A stretch of DNA of 64,000 nt from contig NZ_JAHDTF010000003.1 in assembly GCF_018531465.1 (NCBI RefSeq), positions 248,001 through 312,000 of the forward strand, in the 5' to 3' direction. Position 1 is the first letter of the stretch; each line of letters begins with the position of its first letter. The position numbers and the translations under genes are program-made. Of this stretch, positions 43,098 to 51,088 are shown piece by piece. The stretch comes from Sphaerisporangium fuscum. Its GTDB lineage: Bacteria > Actinomycetota > Actinomycetes > Streptosporangiales > Streptosporangiaceae. The notes under the pieces were generated by a model that saw nothing but the letters and a program-made list of their open reading frames with translations, did no database searches and had not been told where the DNA came from.

Positions 43098-43335
43098 GCA
43101 CGTCCGAACATCTCGGGGACCTGCTGCGCGAACCGGCGCCGCAGGTCCTCGCCTCCACGCCGTCCGGGCCCACCTGCAGGAGCTGACGGGGGAGTACGCC
43201 GCCGCACGGGAGAACTACCGGCCGGCGGCCCGGCGCACCACCAGCCTCCCCGAACAGCGCTACCTGCGGGACAGGGCGGCGGGGGTGGGCGCCCACAGTC
43301 CGGCCGCCGTGCCCTCGCGCACGTGCTTCTCGTAG
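43094..43335 (+). pseudogene. ECF42-like sigma factor reduced to its two ends
   Basis: GTG 43094 overlaps the stop of the YCII pseudogene and opens VSTSEHLGDLLREPAPQVLA, the typical ECF42 N-terminus. At about 43150 the sequence jumps, in another frame, to LHAVRAHLQELTGEYAAARE and TSLPEQRYLRDRAA, the typical ECF42 C-terminal tetratricopeptide end. All of sigma regions 2 and 4, roughly 1.1 kb, is missing. The tail overlaps the 3' end of the convergent MerR gene. Confidence 0.7.
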
Positions 43336-43718
43336 ATGACGACCTTCCCGTGGATGATCTCGAGGCACGTGTTCAGCGTGGCGACCCTGGCCCGTACGGC
43401 CTGTTCGTGCTCCCGGAGCAGCGCCAGCCGTTCGGGTTCGTTGCCGGGACCCGAGCGGACCAGCCCGGCGAACCTCTTCAGCGTGGCGATCGGCATGCCC
43501 GAGTCGCGGAGGCGGTTGCAGAGCAGCAGCCAGTCGACGTCGGCGGGGTCGTAGACCCGCTGCCCGCCGGCTGATCGGGGGATCGGACGCAGGAACAGGC
43601 CCTCGCGTTCGAAGAACCGCAGCGCGTGCACGCTCAGGCCCGTCGCCTCGGCGACCTCCCCGATGGACAGCCCGCGGGAGCCGACGCCGGCACCGTCCTC
43701 ACCCACGTCCTCGCCCAT
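43260..43718 (-). CDS. MerR family regulator
   Basis: ATG 43718 gives 152 aa. The MerR helix-turn-helix is clear: LSIGEVAEATGLSVHALRFF, EREGLFLRPIPRSAGGQRVY. A coiled-coil dimer helix (PERLALLREHEQAVRARVAT) follows. No metal-binding cysteine pair is present at the C-terminus, so it belongs to the aldehyde/small-molecule or redox branch (AdhR/NmlR-like) rather than metal sensors. The divergent SDR promoter at 43736-43766 has a classical MerR architecture and is the obvious target. Confidence 0.9.
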   Translation of the reverse strand: MGEDVGEDGAGVGSRGLSIGEVAEATGLSVHALRFFEREGLFLRPIPRSAGGQRVYDPADVDWLLLCNRLRDSGMPIATLKRFAGLVRSGPGNEPERLALLREHEQAVRARVATLNTCLEIIHGKVVIYEKHVREGTAAGLWAPTPAALSRR

Positions 43719-43735
43719 GCGGACGACTGTACAGC

Positions 43736-43766
43736 TTGACCTAGAGAGAACTCTAGGTTTTAGCGT
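43736..43766 (+). promoter_or_regulatory. MerR-type promoter with 19-bp spacer and dyad
   Basis: The -35 TTGACC (43736-43741) and -10 TAGCGT (43761-43766) are separated by 19 bp. The spacer region holds the perfect dyad ACCTAGAG-AGAA-CTCTAGGT (43739-43758). The ATG of the SDR is seven bases after the -10, so the transcript is leaderless. Over-long spacer plus centred dyad is the hallmark of MerR activation by DNA untwisting. Confidence 0.8.
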
Positions 43767-43773
43767 CGACGGC

Positions 43774-44715
43774 ATGACAGTGAAGCAACACAAGATCGGC
43801 TCCGGTTTCGGCCCCACCAGTACGGCGGACGATGTGCTGGCGGGCATCGACCTGTCGGGCAGTACCGCGCTGGTGACCGGCGGCTATTCCGGGCTCGGGC
43901 TGGAGACGACGCGTGCGCTGGCCCGGGCCGGCGCACGCGTCGTCGTCCCCGCCCGGCGGCTCGCCGTGGCGCGGGAGGCGCTGCGCGGCCTGCCCGGCAC
44001 GGAGGCGGAGGAGGTCGACCTGGCCGACCTGGAGAGCGTCCGCGCGTTCTGCGACCGGTTCCTGGAGACCGGCCGCGCCCTCGACATCATGATCAACGGC
44101 GCGGGGGTCATGGCCTGCCCCGAGACGCGCGTCGGCCCCGGATGGGAGGGGCACTTCGCCATCAACCACCTCGGACACTTCGCCCTGGTCAACCGGCTTC
44201 GCCCGGCGCTTCCGGCCGGGGCGCGCGTGGTCTCGGTGTCCTCGTCGGGGCATTTCCTGTCCGGCATCCGGTGGGACGACACGCAGTTCACCGGTGGCTA
44301 CGACGGGTGGCTGGCCTACGCGCAGTCGAAGACCGCCAACGCGCTCTTCGCCGTGCACCTCGGCACCCTGGGCGTGCGGGCGTTCGCGGTGCACCCCGGC
44401 AGCATCCTGACCCCGTTGCAGAGGCACGTACCCCCTGAGCAGCAGCGCGCCCTGGGGTGGGTCACCTCCGCCGGCGAACCGGCGCCGGGATTCAAGACCC
44501 CGCCGCAGGGCGCGGCGACGGCCGTGTGGGCGGCGACCTCGCCGCTGCTGGAGGAGTACGGCGGGGCGTACTGCCAGGACTGCGACGTGGCCGACCCCGC
44601 GACCGGCGACGACATGCTCGTCGGGGGAGTGAAGCCCTGGGCGGTCGACCCGGCCGAGGCCTCCCGGCTGTGGGAGCTCTCCAGTGAGCTGACCGGGCTG
44701 GACGCCTTCTCGTAG
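43774..44715 (+). CDS. short-chain dehydrogenase/reductase
   Basis: The 313-aa SDR has TGGYSGLG (cofactor loop), NGAG (INGAGVMACPETR), catalytic Ser in VVSVSSSGHF and YxxxK in YAQSK. It resembles the retinol-dehydrogenase/WWOX-like branch (AINHLGHFALVNRLRPALPA). The MerR-controlled promoter suggests induction by a reactive aldehyde, ketone or electrophile that the enzyme may reduce. The start is fixed by the promoter. Confidence 0.9.
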   Translation: MTVKQHKIGSGFGPTSTADDVLAGIDLSGSTALVTGGYSGLGLETTRALARAGARVVVPARRLAVAREALRGLPGTEAEEVDLADLESVRAFCDRFLETGRALDIMINGAGVMACPETRVGPGWEGHFAINHLGHFALVNRLRPALPAGARVVSVSSSGHFLSGIRWDDTQFTGGYDGWLAYAQSKTANALFAVHLGTLGVRAFAVHPGSILTPLQRHVPPEQQRALGWVTSAGEPAPGFKTPPQGAATAVWAATSPLLEEYGGAYCQDCDVADPATGDDMLVGGVKPWAVDPAEASRLWELSSELTGLDAFS

Positions 44716-44735
44716 CCGATCGCGCTCGGGGGGAC

Positions 44736-44759
44736 GGGGGCGGGCGGCCGCCCGCCCCC
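44736..44759 (+). terminator. 12-bp perfect palindrome terminator
   Basis: GGGGGCGGGCGG followed directly by CCGCCCGCCCCC, 20 bp after the SDR stop. Confidence 0.65.
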
Positions 44760-44997
44760 TGCCTGTCCGGCCGGATCCGGCCAACGGTCCTCGCGCGCCA
44801 CCGGAAGCCGAGGCGGACCCCAGGTCAAGGCCATATCGGCTGGATCGTCAGCCCTCGGGACGCGGGTGATCCCCCCTTGCCCCACCGTGGAATATCACTT
44901 ATGGTCATCGACTGATTACGGAAGGTGCCGCCCATGGTTCCTCGGCATGACAGCCGGACCACGGCACAACCCCCGATCCGTTTCCAGGAGTGATGTG

Positions 44998-45564
44998 ATG
45001 ATGTCCTGCAAACTCGTCCGTGCGGCGCTGCCGGCGCTGCTGGCCGTTACCGTGCTCGCCACCCCCGCCGCGGCCGCCTCCCCCGCCGCGCCCGTGCCGG
45101 CGGCCGTCACGGTGCTCGACTACAACAGCACCGGCTGGCGGTACCTCCAGGTGGCGTCCAACACCACAACACCCACGTTCCAGGATCCGAAGTTCGACGA
45201 CAGCGAATGGCCCACCGGACAGGCGGCGTTCGGCACCAGCACCGGCTGCGCGTTCAACGCCTCGGTCAAGACCTCGTGGCAGCCGAACACCGACATCCTG
45301 GTGCGTCACTGGCTCCATATCCCGGCCGGCGCGCGAGACGTCCGCATCCAGGGCACCATCGACAACGACGCCCAGATCTACCTGAACGGCCGGCTCCTGC
45401 AGACCGTCCGCAGCGGCTACTGCCGCGCCGACAACATCGACGTCAGGGTCCCGGCCGACGCTCTGAGCTGCACCTGCGACCTGCTCGCCATCCGCGGCCA
45501 CGACTACGGCGGCTCCACCTTCCTCGACGTCCGCGTCACCTACACCAGGCCCGACCGTCCCTGA
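44998..45564 (+). CDS. secreted protein with galactose-binding-like beta-sandwich
   Basis: The start is ATG 44998 with CAGGAG upstream; an adjacent ATG at 45001 is equally possible. The 188-aa precursor has a signal peptide (LVRAALPALLAVTVLATPAA). The mature part reads like a jelly-roll carbohydrate-binding or adhesion module: FDDSEWPTGQAAFGTSTGCA, WLHIPAGARDVRIQGTIDND, AQIYLNGRLLQTV. Four cysteines suggest disulfides. No catalytic domain is attached. It probably binds glycans or surfaces. Confidence 0.75.
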   Translation: MMSCKLVRAALPALLAVTVLATPAAAASPAAPVPAAVTVLDYNSTGWRYLQVASNTTTPTFQDPKFDDSEWPTGQAAFGTSTGCAFNASVKTSWQPNTDILVRHWLHIPAGARDVRIQGTIDNDAQIYLNGRLLQTVRSGYCRADNIDVRVPADALSCTCDLLAIRGHDYGGSTFLDVRVTYTRPDRP

Positions 45565-45577
45565 CCCGGCCGGCAGG

Positions 45578-46471
45578 TCAGCCCGCGGTTCCTCCCCGGG
45601 CGCCCGAACCGGTACGGGCCGGCCTGGGACCGCCCCCCAGGCCCGTCGCCCGCGGTCCTGTCCATCCCGAGGCTTCGGTGTCCGGCGCCACCGAATCGGC
45701 CCCGCCGCGCAACGCGAGCGCGGTGCGGGCGTCGGCGGGGAAGTACGCCTCGATCGCGATCTCCTCGAGCGTGACGTCGAAGGCGGCGCCGAACGTCGTG
45801 ATCGTGTTGATGAGGCTCAACTCGGCCCCCCGGTGCCGGATCCGGATGGGCATCGCGATGTCGGCGGGATCCGGCGGCCGCACCGGGTCGGGAGCACCAT
45901 AGGAGAGGAGTTCCGAGTAGAGGTCGCTCAACTGCGGGTCCCCGGTCCGGTGCACCTGCCGTGCCAGGCGTGGCAGCAGGAATCCGCGAACCTGATCCAG
46001 GTTGAGCAGCCGGGGCGCGAACCCGGCGGGATGCAGGCCCAGCCGCATCATGTTGACCGGTGGTTCCAGCAGGGCAGGTGCGACACCGTCCAGGAACACG
46101 TCGGCGGCGGAGTTGGCGAACACCAGGTTCCAACGGCGATCCACCACCAGCGCGGGGTTCGGCTCGTGCCCCCGCAGGATCTGGTGGAGGGCTTCGCGCG
46201 CCGCGGTCAGATCCGGGTCGTCCAGCGGGCGCTCCTGGTAGACGGGGGCGTAACCCGCGGCGACCAGAAGCCGGTTCCGGTCGCGCAGCGGAACCCGCAG
46301 ATGTTCGGCCAGATGCAGGACCATCGGGCGGCTGGGGATCGTGCGGCCGGTCTCCACGAAGCTGACGTGGCGGCTGGAGACCTCCGCCTGGATGGCCAGG
46401 TCGAGCTGGCTCAGCTGCCGCCGGCGGCGCCACTCGCGCAGGAGCTCACCGACAGGACGATCCTTCGACAT
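45578..46471 (-). CDS. XRE regulator with MmyB-like ligand-binding domain
   Basis: ATG 46471 gives 297 aa. Residues 5-65 are a Cro/CI helix-turn-helix (LLREWRRRRQLSQLDLAIQA, EVSSRHVSFVETGRTIPSRP). Residues 100-270 are the MmyB-like PAS-type domain (NPALVVDRRWNLVFANSAAD, VNMMRLGLHPAGFAPRLLNL). This class binds fatty acids or other small ligands and often controls a divergent enzyme gene; here that is the SnoaL-like gene at 46560. The C-terminal 30 residues are Gly/Pro-rich and variable. Confidence 0.9.
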   Translation of the reverse strand: MSKDRPVGELLREWRRRRQLSQLDLAIQAEVSSRHVSFVETGRTIPSRPMVLHLAEHLRVPLRDRNRLLVAAGYAPVYQERPLDDPDLTAAREALHQILRGHEPNPALVVDRRWNLVFANSAADVFLDGVAPALLEPPVNMMRLGLHPAGFAPRLLNLDQVRGFLLPRLARQVHRTGDPQLSDLYSELLSYGAPDPVRPPDPADIAMPIRIRHRGAELSLINTITTFGAAFDVTLEEIAIEAYFPADARTALALRGGADSVAPDTEASGWTGPRATGLGGGPRPARTGSGARGGTAG

Positions 46472-46507
46472 GGACCCGGTTCTATCGTGAGCGCGCGCCG
46501 CATCGCC

Positions 46508-46524
46508 ATTACAAGGCATGTAAT
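46508..46524. promoter_or_regulatory. ATTACA-AGGCA-TGTAAT operator
   Basis: A perfect 6-bp dyad with 5-bp centre lies in the 88-bp spacer between the XRE gene and the SnoaL gene, 36 bp from each start. It is the probable XRE operator. Confidence 0.65.
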
Positions 46525-46559
46525 CGACGGCGCGATCCCGGCGCGCCACCGTTACCCGC

Positions 46560-46940
46560 ATGCTGGAAACCACTGAGACGGAACGCAACAGGAAACTCGT
46601 GCTCGAAGGCTTCGCGCGGTTCGCCAGGGGCGACATCGCCGTCCTCCGCACGCTGCTGGCGGAGGATTTCGTCGAACACAGCCCGGGCAACCCCTCCGGC
46701 CGGGACGCGTTCATCGACTTCATCGCGCACGCTCCGGTGGCGGGCGCCCGGCTGGAGCTCAAGCGCGCCATCGCCGACGGGCAGTACGTGGTCGTGCACT
46801 ACCTCATGATCCCGCCGGGGGAGGAGCGCGGCACCGCGGTCGTCGACATCTGGCGGCTGGAGGACGGGCTGATCGTCGAGCACTGGGACGTCGTCCAGCC
46901 TGTGCCGGAGCCCGCGGAGATCCCCAACGGGATGTTCTGA
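46560..46940 (+). CDS. SnoaL-like / NTF2-fold protein
   Basis: The 126-aa protein matches the SnoaL-like group (KLVLEGFARFARGDIAVLRT, FVEHSPGNPSGRDAFIDFIA, VVDIWRLEDGLIVEHWDVVQ). This version, with the HWDVVQ motif, is widespread as a stand-alone protein of unknown function, possibly a small isomerase or hydratase. Its divergent placement from the XRE-MmyB regulator is a very common gene pair and implies it is the regulated gene. Confidence 0.85.
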   Translation: MLETTETERNRKLVLEGFARFARGDIAVLRTLLAEDFVEHSPGNPSGRDAFIDFIAHAPVAGARLELKRAIADGQYVVVHYLMIPPGEERGTAVVDIWRLEDGLIVEHWDVVQPVPEPAEIPNGMF

Positions 46941-47038
46941 GCGCCCGCCCGGCCGCGTGGTGTGAGCCGGGCGCCGGGAGCACGGCGTGGTTGGGGTCAC
47001 TCGCGGAGGCCCGGCGCTCGGCATGGGCGGTGCGCTCG

Positions 47039-48070
47039 CTAGGGACGCGGTTCCAGGGTGATGTGCGGGGACAGCGCGCGGAGGAAGTCGGGGGCGTCGA
47101 AGATCTCGCCGGCGGAGGCGACACCGACGGTCCTGGTCCGCCCGGTGAGAATGCGGTCGACCGCTTCCACCGCGAGCGGCGCGGTGACGGCGTAGATGTC
47201 CTGTCCGCTTGCCACGGCGCGCCGCTGACTGCCGCCGGAGCGCACGACGACATCGACGAGGAATGTCTGCGCGGACCGCCCGCGCTCGTCGGCCGCGGCC
47301 GGCGCCGGAGTGTCCGGGTCCGACAGGTCGCCGGCCGCCTCGACCGTCATGTAGGTGCGCACTTCGGGGACGGGCAGGTGACTGGGCACGGTGACGACGT
47401 CGGCCATCGTGAACTCCCCGATGACGGCACGGGGCCCCATCGGCTCAGGGAAGGGCCACTCCAGGGTCGGCAGGTCGTCGTGGTGGTACTCCAGCCCGCC
47501 GTTCCTGTAACGGACGCGTCGGCCGTCCCGCCGTCGCCCGGAGACCGCGCCCGCGACACGTGTCCCGGTGGTTGGGTGCCAACTGCTCAGCCCGTACGCG
47601 ACGTGTACCTCGTCGGCCGTCGTCCAGTCGCCCATCGCGGCGGTGGTCAGCAGGTCGCCGAGGCCGCCGTAGAAGGCCATCGCGGGGACGATCACCGCTC
47701 CTGCCGCGCGGGCACGGTCGGTGAAGTGCGTGAACGTGTCGACGTTGGCCTCGATCTCGGCCGCCACGTCCACGTAGGGGATCCCGGCGCGCAGCGCCGC
47801 CTCGATCACGGGGGCGGCCGTCGTGGCGAAGGGGCCGGCACAGTTGATCACGGCCGCCGCGCCGGCCAGCGCGCGGTCGAGCGCGGCCGGGTCGTCGACC
47901 GACGCCGGGCGGACCTCCGCTCCCGATTCGGACGCGGCCAGCCCCTTCAGCTTGCCGGCGTCGCGCCCGGACAGCACCGGGACGAACCCGCGATCCCGCA
48001 ACTGCGCCACCACGAAGCGTCCGGTGTGCCCGTAAGCGCCGTACACCGCTACCGTGAGCCCTGATCCCAT
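47039..48070 (-). CDS. saccharopine dehydrogenase-like NAD(P)-binding protein
   Basis: ATG 48070 gives 343 aa and begins directly with the Rossmann motif VAVYGAYGHTGRFVVAQL. It is followed by INCAGPFATTAAPVIEAALR and YVDVAAEIEANVDTF, typical of the saccharopine-dehydrogenase-like / trans-enoyl-reductase family. Mycobacterial relatives act in lipid biosynthesis (Rv2449c/Rv2953-like), but many members are uncharacterised. It is divergent from the GlxA-type regulator, which probably controls it. Confidence 0.85.
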   Translation of the reverse strand: MGSGLTVAVYGAYGHTGRFVVAQLRDRGFVPVLSGRDAGKLKGLAASESGAEVRPASVDDPAALDRALAGAAAVINCAGPFATTAAPVIEAALRAGIPYVDVAAEIEANVDTFTHFTDRARAAGAVIVPAMAFYGGLGDLLTTAAMGDWTTADEVHVAYGLSSWHPTTGTRVAGAVSGRRRDGRRVRYRNGGLEYHHDDLPTLEWPFPEPMGPRAVIGEFTMADVVTVPSHLPVPEVRTYMTVEAAGDLSDPDTPAPAAADERGRSAQTFLVDVVVRSGGSQRRAVASGQDIYAVTAPLAVEAVDRILTGRTRTVGVASAGEIFDAPDFLRALSPHITLEPRP

Positions 48071-48166
48071 GGGTTCCCCAGTGTTCGAATGATCTGCTGC
48101 GTTCTGCCGTGAACATCCTGGCGAGGACCGGCATACCGCCGCGAGTGTCCGGAACGCCATGACCCG

Positions 48167-48172
48167 TACAAT
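48167..48172 (+). promoter_or_regulatory. -10 element TACAAT of a likely leaderless promoter
   Basis: TACAAT ends seven bases before ATG 48180, which argues for that start over an in-frame ATG at 48159 that lies upstream of the -10 box. Confidence 0.55.
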
Positions 48173-48179
48173 TTCGGAC

Positions 48180-49175
48180 ATGGGTACTCTCGCGCTGGCC
48201 GTCACCGACGGAATGCTGCATTTCGAGCTGTCCTTGGCGTACGAGGTCTTCGGCGTGGGCCTGCCCGACATGGCCATCCCCTGGTACAGCGTCGTCGTCT
48301 GCGGGCCGGGCGCCGTGCGGGCCGGCCGGTTCCGGCTGGAGCCCGACCACGGCCTCGACCAGCTCCCGCGCGCCGACACCGTGATCGTCCCGGGCTGGGC
48401 CGACGTCGACGAGGACCCACCCGCCGACCTGGTCGACGCGGTGCGCGCGGCCCACGAGGCAGGCGCACGCGTGGCCTCCCTCTGCACGGGCGCGTTCGTG
48501 CTGGCCGCCGCCGGCCTGCTGGACGGGAAGCGCGCGACCACGCACTGGGCGCACACCCGAGTCCTGGCGGCCCGCTACCCCCAGGTGGAGGTGGACCCGG
48601 ACGTCCTGTACGTGGACAACGGCAGCGTGCTCACCTCCGCCGGCAAAGCCGCCGCCATGGACCTGTGCCTGCACCTCGTCCGCCTCGACCACGGCTCCTC
48701 GATCGCCAACGCGGTCGCCCGCCGCCTGGTCGTGCCCCCGCACCGGGACGGCGGCCAGGCCCAGTTCCTCACCGCTCCGATGCCCGCCCCGGACAACCAC
48801 CCGCTCGCCGAACTGTTCCCCTGGGTGATCGAACGGCTGGACCATCCGCTGACCGTGGAGGACCTGGCCCGCCAGGCGCGGATGAGCTCGCGGAACCTGG
48901 GCCGCCACTTCAGGTCGGTGACCGGCACCACCCCGCTGCAATGGCTGTTGACCCAGCGGATCCGCTACGCCCAGGAGTTGCTGGAGACCACCGACGACAG
49001 CGTCGACACCATCGCCGCGGCCACCGGCATGGGCACCGCCGCGACACTGCGCCGGCACTTCAACCGCACGGTCGGCGTGCCTCCGGACACCTACCGCCGT
49101 ACCTTCCGCTCACGGACCGGGGGTCCTCACCGGCCGGGCCGGGTGTCCTCCGGGGTGACCAGGCCGGACTGGTAG
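48180..49175 (+). CDS. GlxA family regulator (DJ-1/PfpI domain plus AraC HTH)
   Basis: The 331-aa protein has an N-terminal DJ-1/PfpI domain (residues 1-180) with the Cys elbow region VASLCTGAFVLAAAGLLDGK. The C-terminal AraC domain (about 220-320) reads LTVEDLARQARMSSRNLGRH and LLETTDDSVDTIAAATGMGT. GlxA-type regulators sense unknown metabolites and activate neighbouring genes; the divergent saccharopine-dehydrogenase-like gene is the candidate target. Its last 49 bp overlap the 3' end of the convergent response-regulator gene. Confidence 0.9.
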   Translation: MGTLALAVTDGMLHFELSLAYEVFGVGLPDMAIPWYSVVVCGPGAVRAGRFRLEPDHGLDQLPRADTVIVPGWADVDEDPPADLVDAVRAAHEAGARVASLCTGAFVLAAAGLLDGKRATTHWAHTRVLAARYPQVEVDPDVLYVDNGSVLTSAGKAAAMDLCLHLVRLDHGSSIANAVARRLVVPPHRDGGQAQFLTAPMPAPDNHPLAELFPWVIERLDHPLTVEDLARQARMSSRNLGRHFRSVTGTTPLQWLLTQRIRYAQELLETTDDSVDTIAAATGMGTAATLRRHFNRTVGVPPDTYRRTFRSRTGGPHRPGRVSSGVTRPDW

Positions 49176-49798
49176 GCGAAGACGACGAGCTGGGCGCGGT
49201 CGCGGGCGTGCAGCTTGGTCATGGCGCGGCTGATGTGGGTCTTGGCCGTCGCCGGGCTGATCACCAGGTGGGCGGCGATCTCGTCGTTGGACAGCCCTCG
49301 AGCGGCCAGTGCGGTCACCTCGCGCTCCCGCTCGGTGAGCCGCTCGGCCCCCGCCGGCGCCGGTCGCGGGCGGCGGGCGACGAACTCGGCGATCAGACGG
49401 CGGGTGATGGCCGGCGACAGCAGTGCCTCGCCGCGGGCGGCGACGTGGATCCCGTGCAGGAGGTCGGCCGGTTCGGTGTCCTTGACCAGGAACCCGGTGG
49501 CGCCGGCACGCAGGGCTTCGTAGACGTACTCGTCCAGTCCGTAGTTGGTGAGGATGATCACGTGGACGCCGGACAGGGTCGGGTCCGCGGCGATCCGCCG
49601 GGTGGCCTCGATGCCGTCCATGCCGGGCATCTGCACGTCGATGAGGGCGACGTCGGGCCGGTGCGCGCGGGCCAGCGCCAGCCCCTGAGCGCCGTCGGCG
49701 GCTTCGCCGACCACCTCGAAGTCGTTCTCGGCCTCCAGCAGCGCGCGGAAGCCGGCGCGAATGAGGGGCTGGTCGTCGACGAGGAGGATACGGATCAC
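49127..49798 (-). CDS. NarL/LuxR-type response regulator (orphan)
   Basis: The 223-aa protein starts at GTG 49798. The receiver is complete: acidic pair in LLVDDQPLIR, phosphoryl-acceptor Asp in ALIDVQMPGMDG, Thr in IILTNYG and Lys in FLVKDTEP. The LuxR helix-turn-helix follows (LTEREREVTALAARGLSNDE, AAHLVISPATAKTHI). No histidine kinase is encoded beside it, although NarL-type regulators usually pair with one. It is divergent from the AhpD-like gene at 50024. Confidence 0.92.
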   Translation of the reverse strand: MIRILLVDDQPLIRAGFRALLEAENDFEVVGEAADGAQGLALARAHRPDVALIDVQMPGMDGIEATRRIAADPTLSGVHVIILTNYGLDEYVYEALRAGATGFLVKDTEPADLLHGIHVAARGEALLSPAITRRLIAEFVARRPRPAPAGAERLTEREREVTALAARGLSNDEIAAHLVISPATAKTHISRAMTKLHARDRAQLVVFAYQSGLVTPEDTRPGR

Positions 49799-50023
49799 GA
49801 GAGGTCCTTGGCGGGGGAAACGAACTACCCCCCGCACCTTACGGGCGATTCGGGATCCGCTCATCCCTGCGCCGCCGTACGCGGGACTACTCCCGCCGCC
49901 GTAGTCCGGCCGGTCGTTGCGCCCGGGGTGGTAGCGGCAGATGACTCCGCTCGTGGGACGCCCCCGAACCGCGGCCGGACGACGATTGCGGTCATGAGAA
50001 CCGCGATCATTTAGGAGTCCCAC

Positions 50024-51040
50024 ATGTCGATTCGCCACGTCGCGCCCGTCCCGAGGAGAACCGCCACCGGACGGGTCGCCGAGGTCTACGCCCAGTCCGC
50101 CGCCGACTTCGGGCAGGCCGCGCTCATGATGCTGTCGCCCGCACCCGACGTCCACGCCGCCGCCTGGGCGGTCCTGCGCGAAGCGGAGCTGGCGGGACTC
50201 GCGCCCCGCGCCGACAAGGAAGTCGTCGCCGTCGCCGTGTCGCACGCCAACCGGTGCCGCTTCTGCATCGACGCGCACAGCATCCTGCTCCACGCCCTCG
50301 GTGAGCATCGGCTCGCCGAGGACCTGCTCCACGACCGCACCCCGGCCGAACCCGGACACGCCGAGCTCGTCGCCTGGGCGAAGGCCACCCGGCCCTCCGG
50401 CGCGGCCCAGCCGCCGGCACCCCCGTTCCCCGCCGCGCTCGCCGCCGAGTACGTCGGCACGGCCTTGACCACCCACTTCGTCAACCGCATGTTCTCGGCC
50501 CTCACCGACGAACGGCTCCTCCCCGGCAACCTGCAACGATCCCGGTCGGTACGCCGCATCGGGGCCATGGGGTACTCCCGCACCGTGCACCGCGAGCTCG
50601 CTCCGGGGGCCGCGCTTCCCCTGCTGGCCGGGATCACGATGGGGCGGCCGGCCGCCTGGGCCGGCGACACACCGATCGCCACCGCGTTCGCCGCGCTGCG
50701 CGGCGCCACGGCCGCCGGCGGCGCACTGCTGAGCGAACCGGCCCGGGAACTCCTGCTGAGCACCGTCGCCGAGTGGGACGGCACGCACCCGCCGTCGCCC
50801 GGCACCTGGCTCACCCGACGCGTGGCGATCCTGGCCGAGGCGGACCGGCCCGCCGCCAGACTCGCGATCCTCGCCGCCCTCGCCCCGCACGACGTCAGCG
50901 AGGAGGAGGTCGACGCCTGGCGCGCCACCGCCCACGCCACCGACGCCGACCTGGTGCGGCTGCTCGCCTACGGCGCCGTCACCGCCGTCGACCGGATCGA
51001 CCAGGCCGTCACGGGCGGGACGGCCGCTCGGCGAGGGTGA
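50024..51040 (+). CDS. AhpD/carboxymuconolactone decarboxylase family protein with intact CxxC
   Basis: The 338-aa protein starts at ATG 50024 after TAGGAGTCC. The AhpD core SHANRCRFCIDAHSILLHAL has C-R-F-C followed by the proton-relay His, so a thiol peroxidase or reductase role is plausible. It is about twice the usual length; the C-terminal half (about 170-338) is helical and unassigned. It is divergent from the orphan response regulator, whose control region includes an imperfect dyad (GATTGCGGT with ACCGCGATC) at about 49984-50008. Confidence 0.85.
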   Translation: MSIRHVAPVPRRTATGRVAEVYAQSAADFGQAALMMLSPAPDVHAAAWAVLREAELAGLAPRADKEVVAVAVSHANRCRFCIDAHSILLHALGEHRLAEDLLHDRTPAEPGHAELVAWAKATRPSGAAQPPAPPFPAALAAEYVGTALTTHFVNRMFSALTDERLLPGNLQRSRSVRRIGAMGYSRTVHRELAPGAALPLLAGITMGRPAAWAGDTPIATAFAALRGATAAGGALLSEPARELLLSTVAEWDGTHPPSPGTWLTRRVAILAEADRPAARLAILAALAPHDVSEEEVDAWRATAHATDADLVRLLAYGAVTAVDRIDQAVTGGTAARRG

Positions 51041-51088
51041 CGTCCACCGTTCGGCTCACGCCGCGGCGGCGCTGCCGAGGACGCCGGT

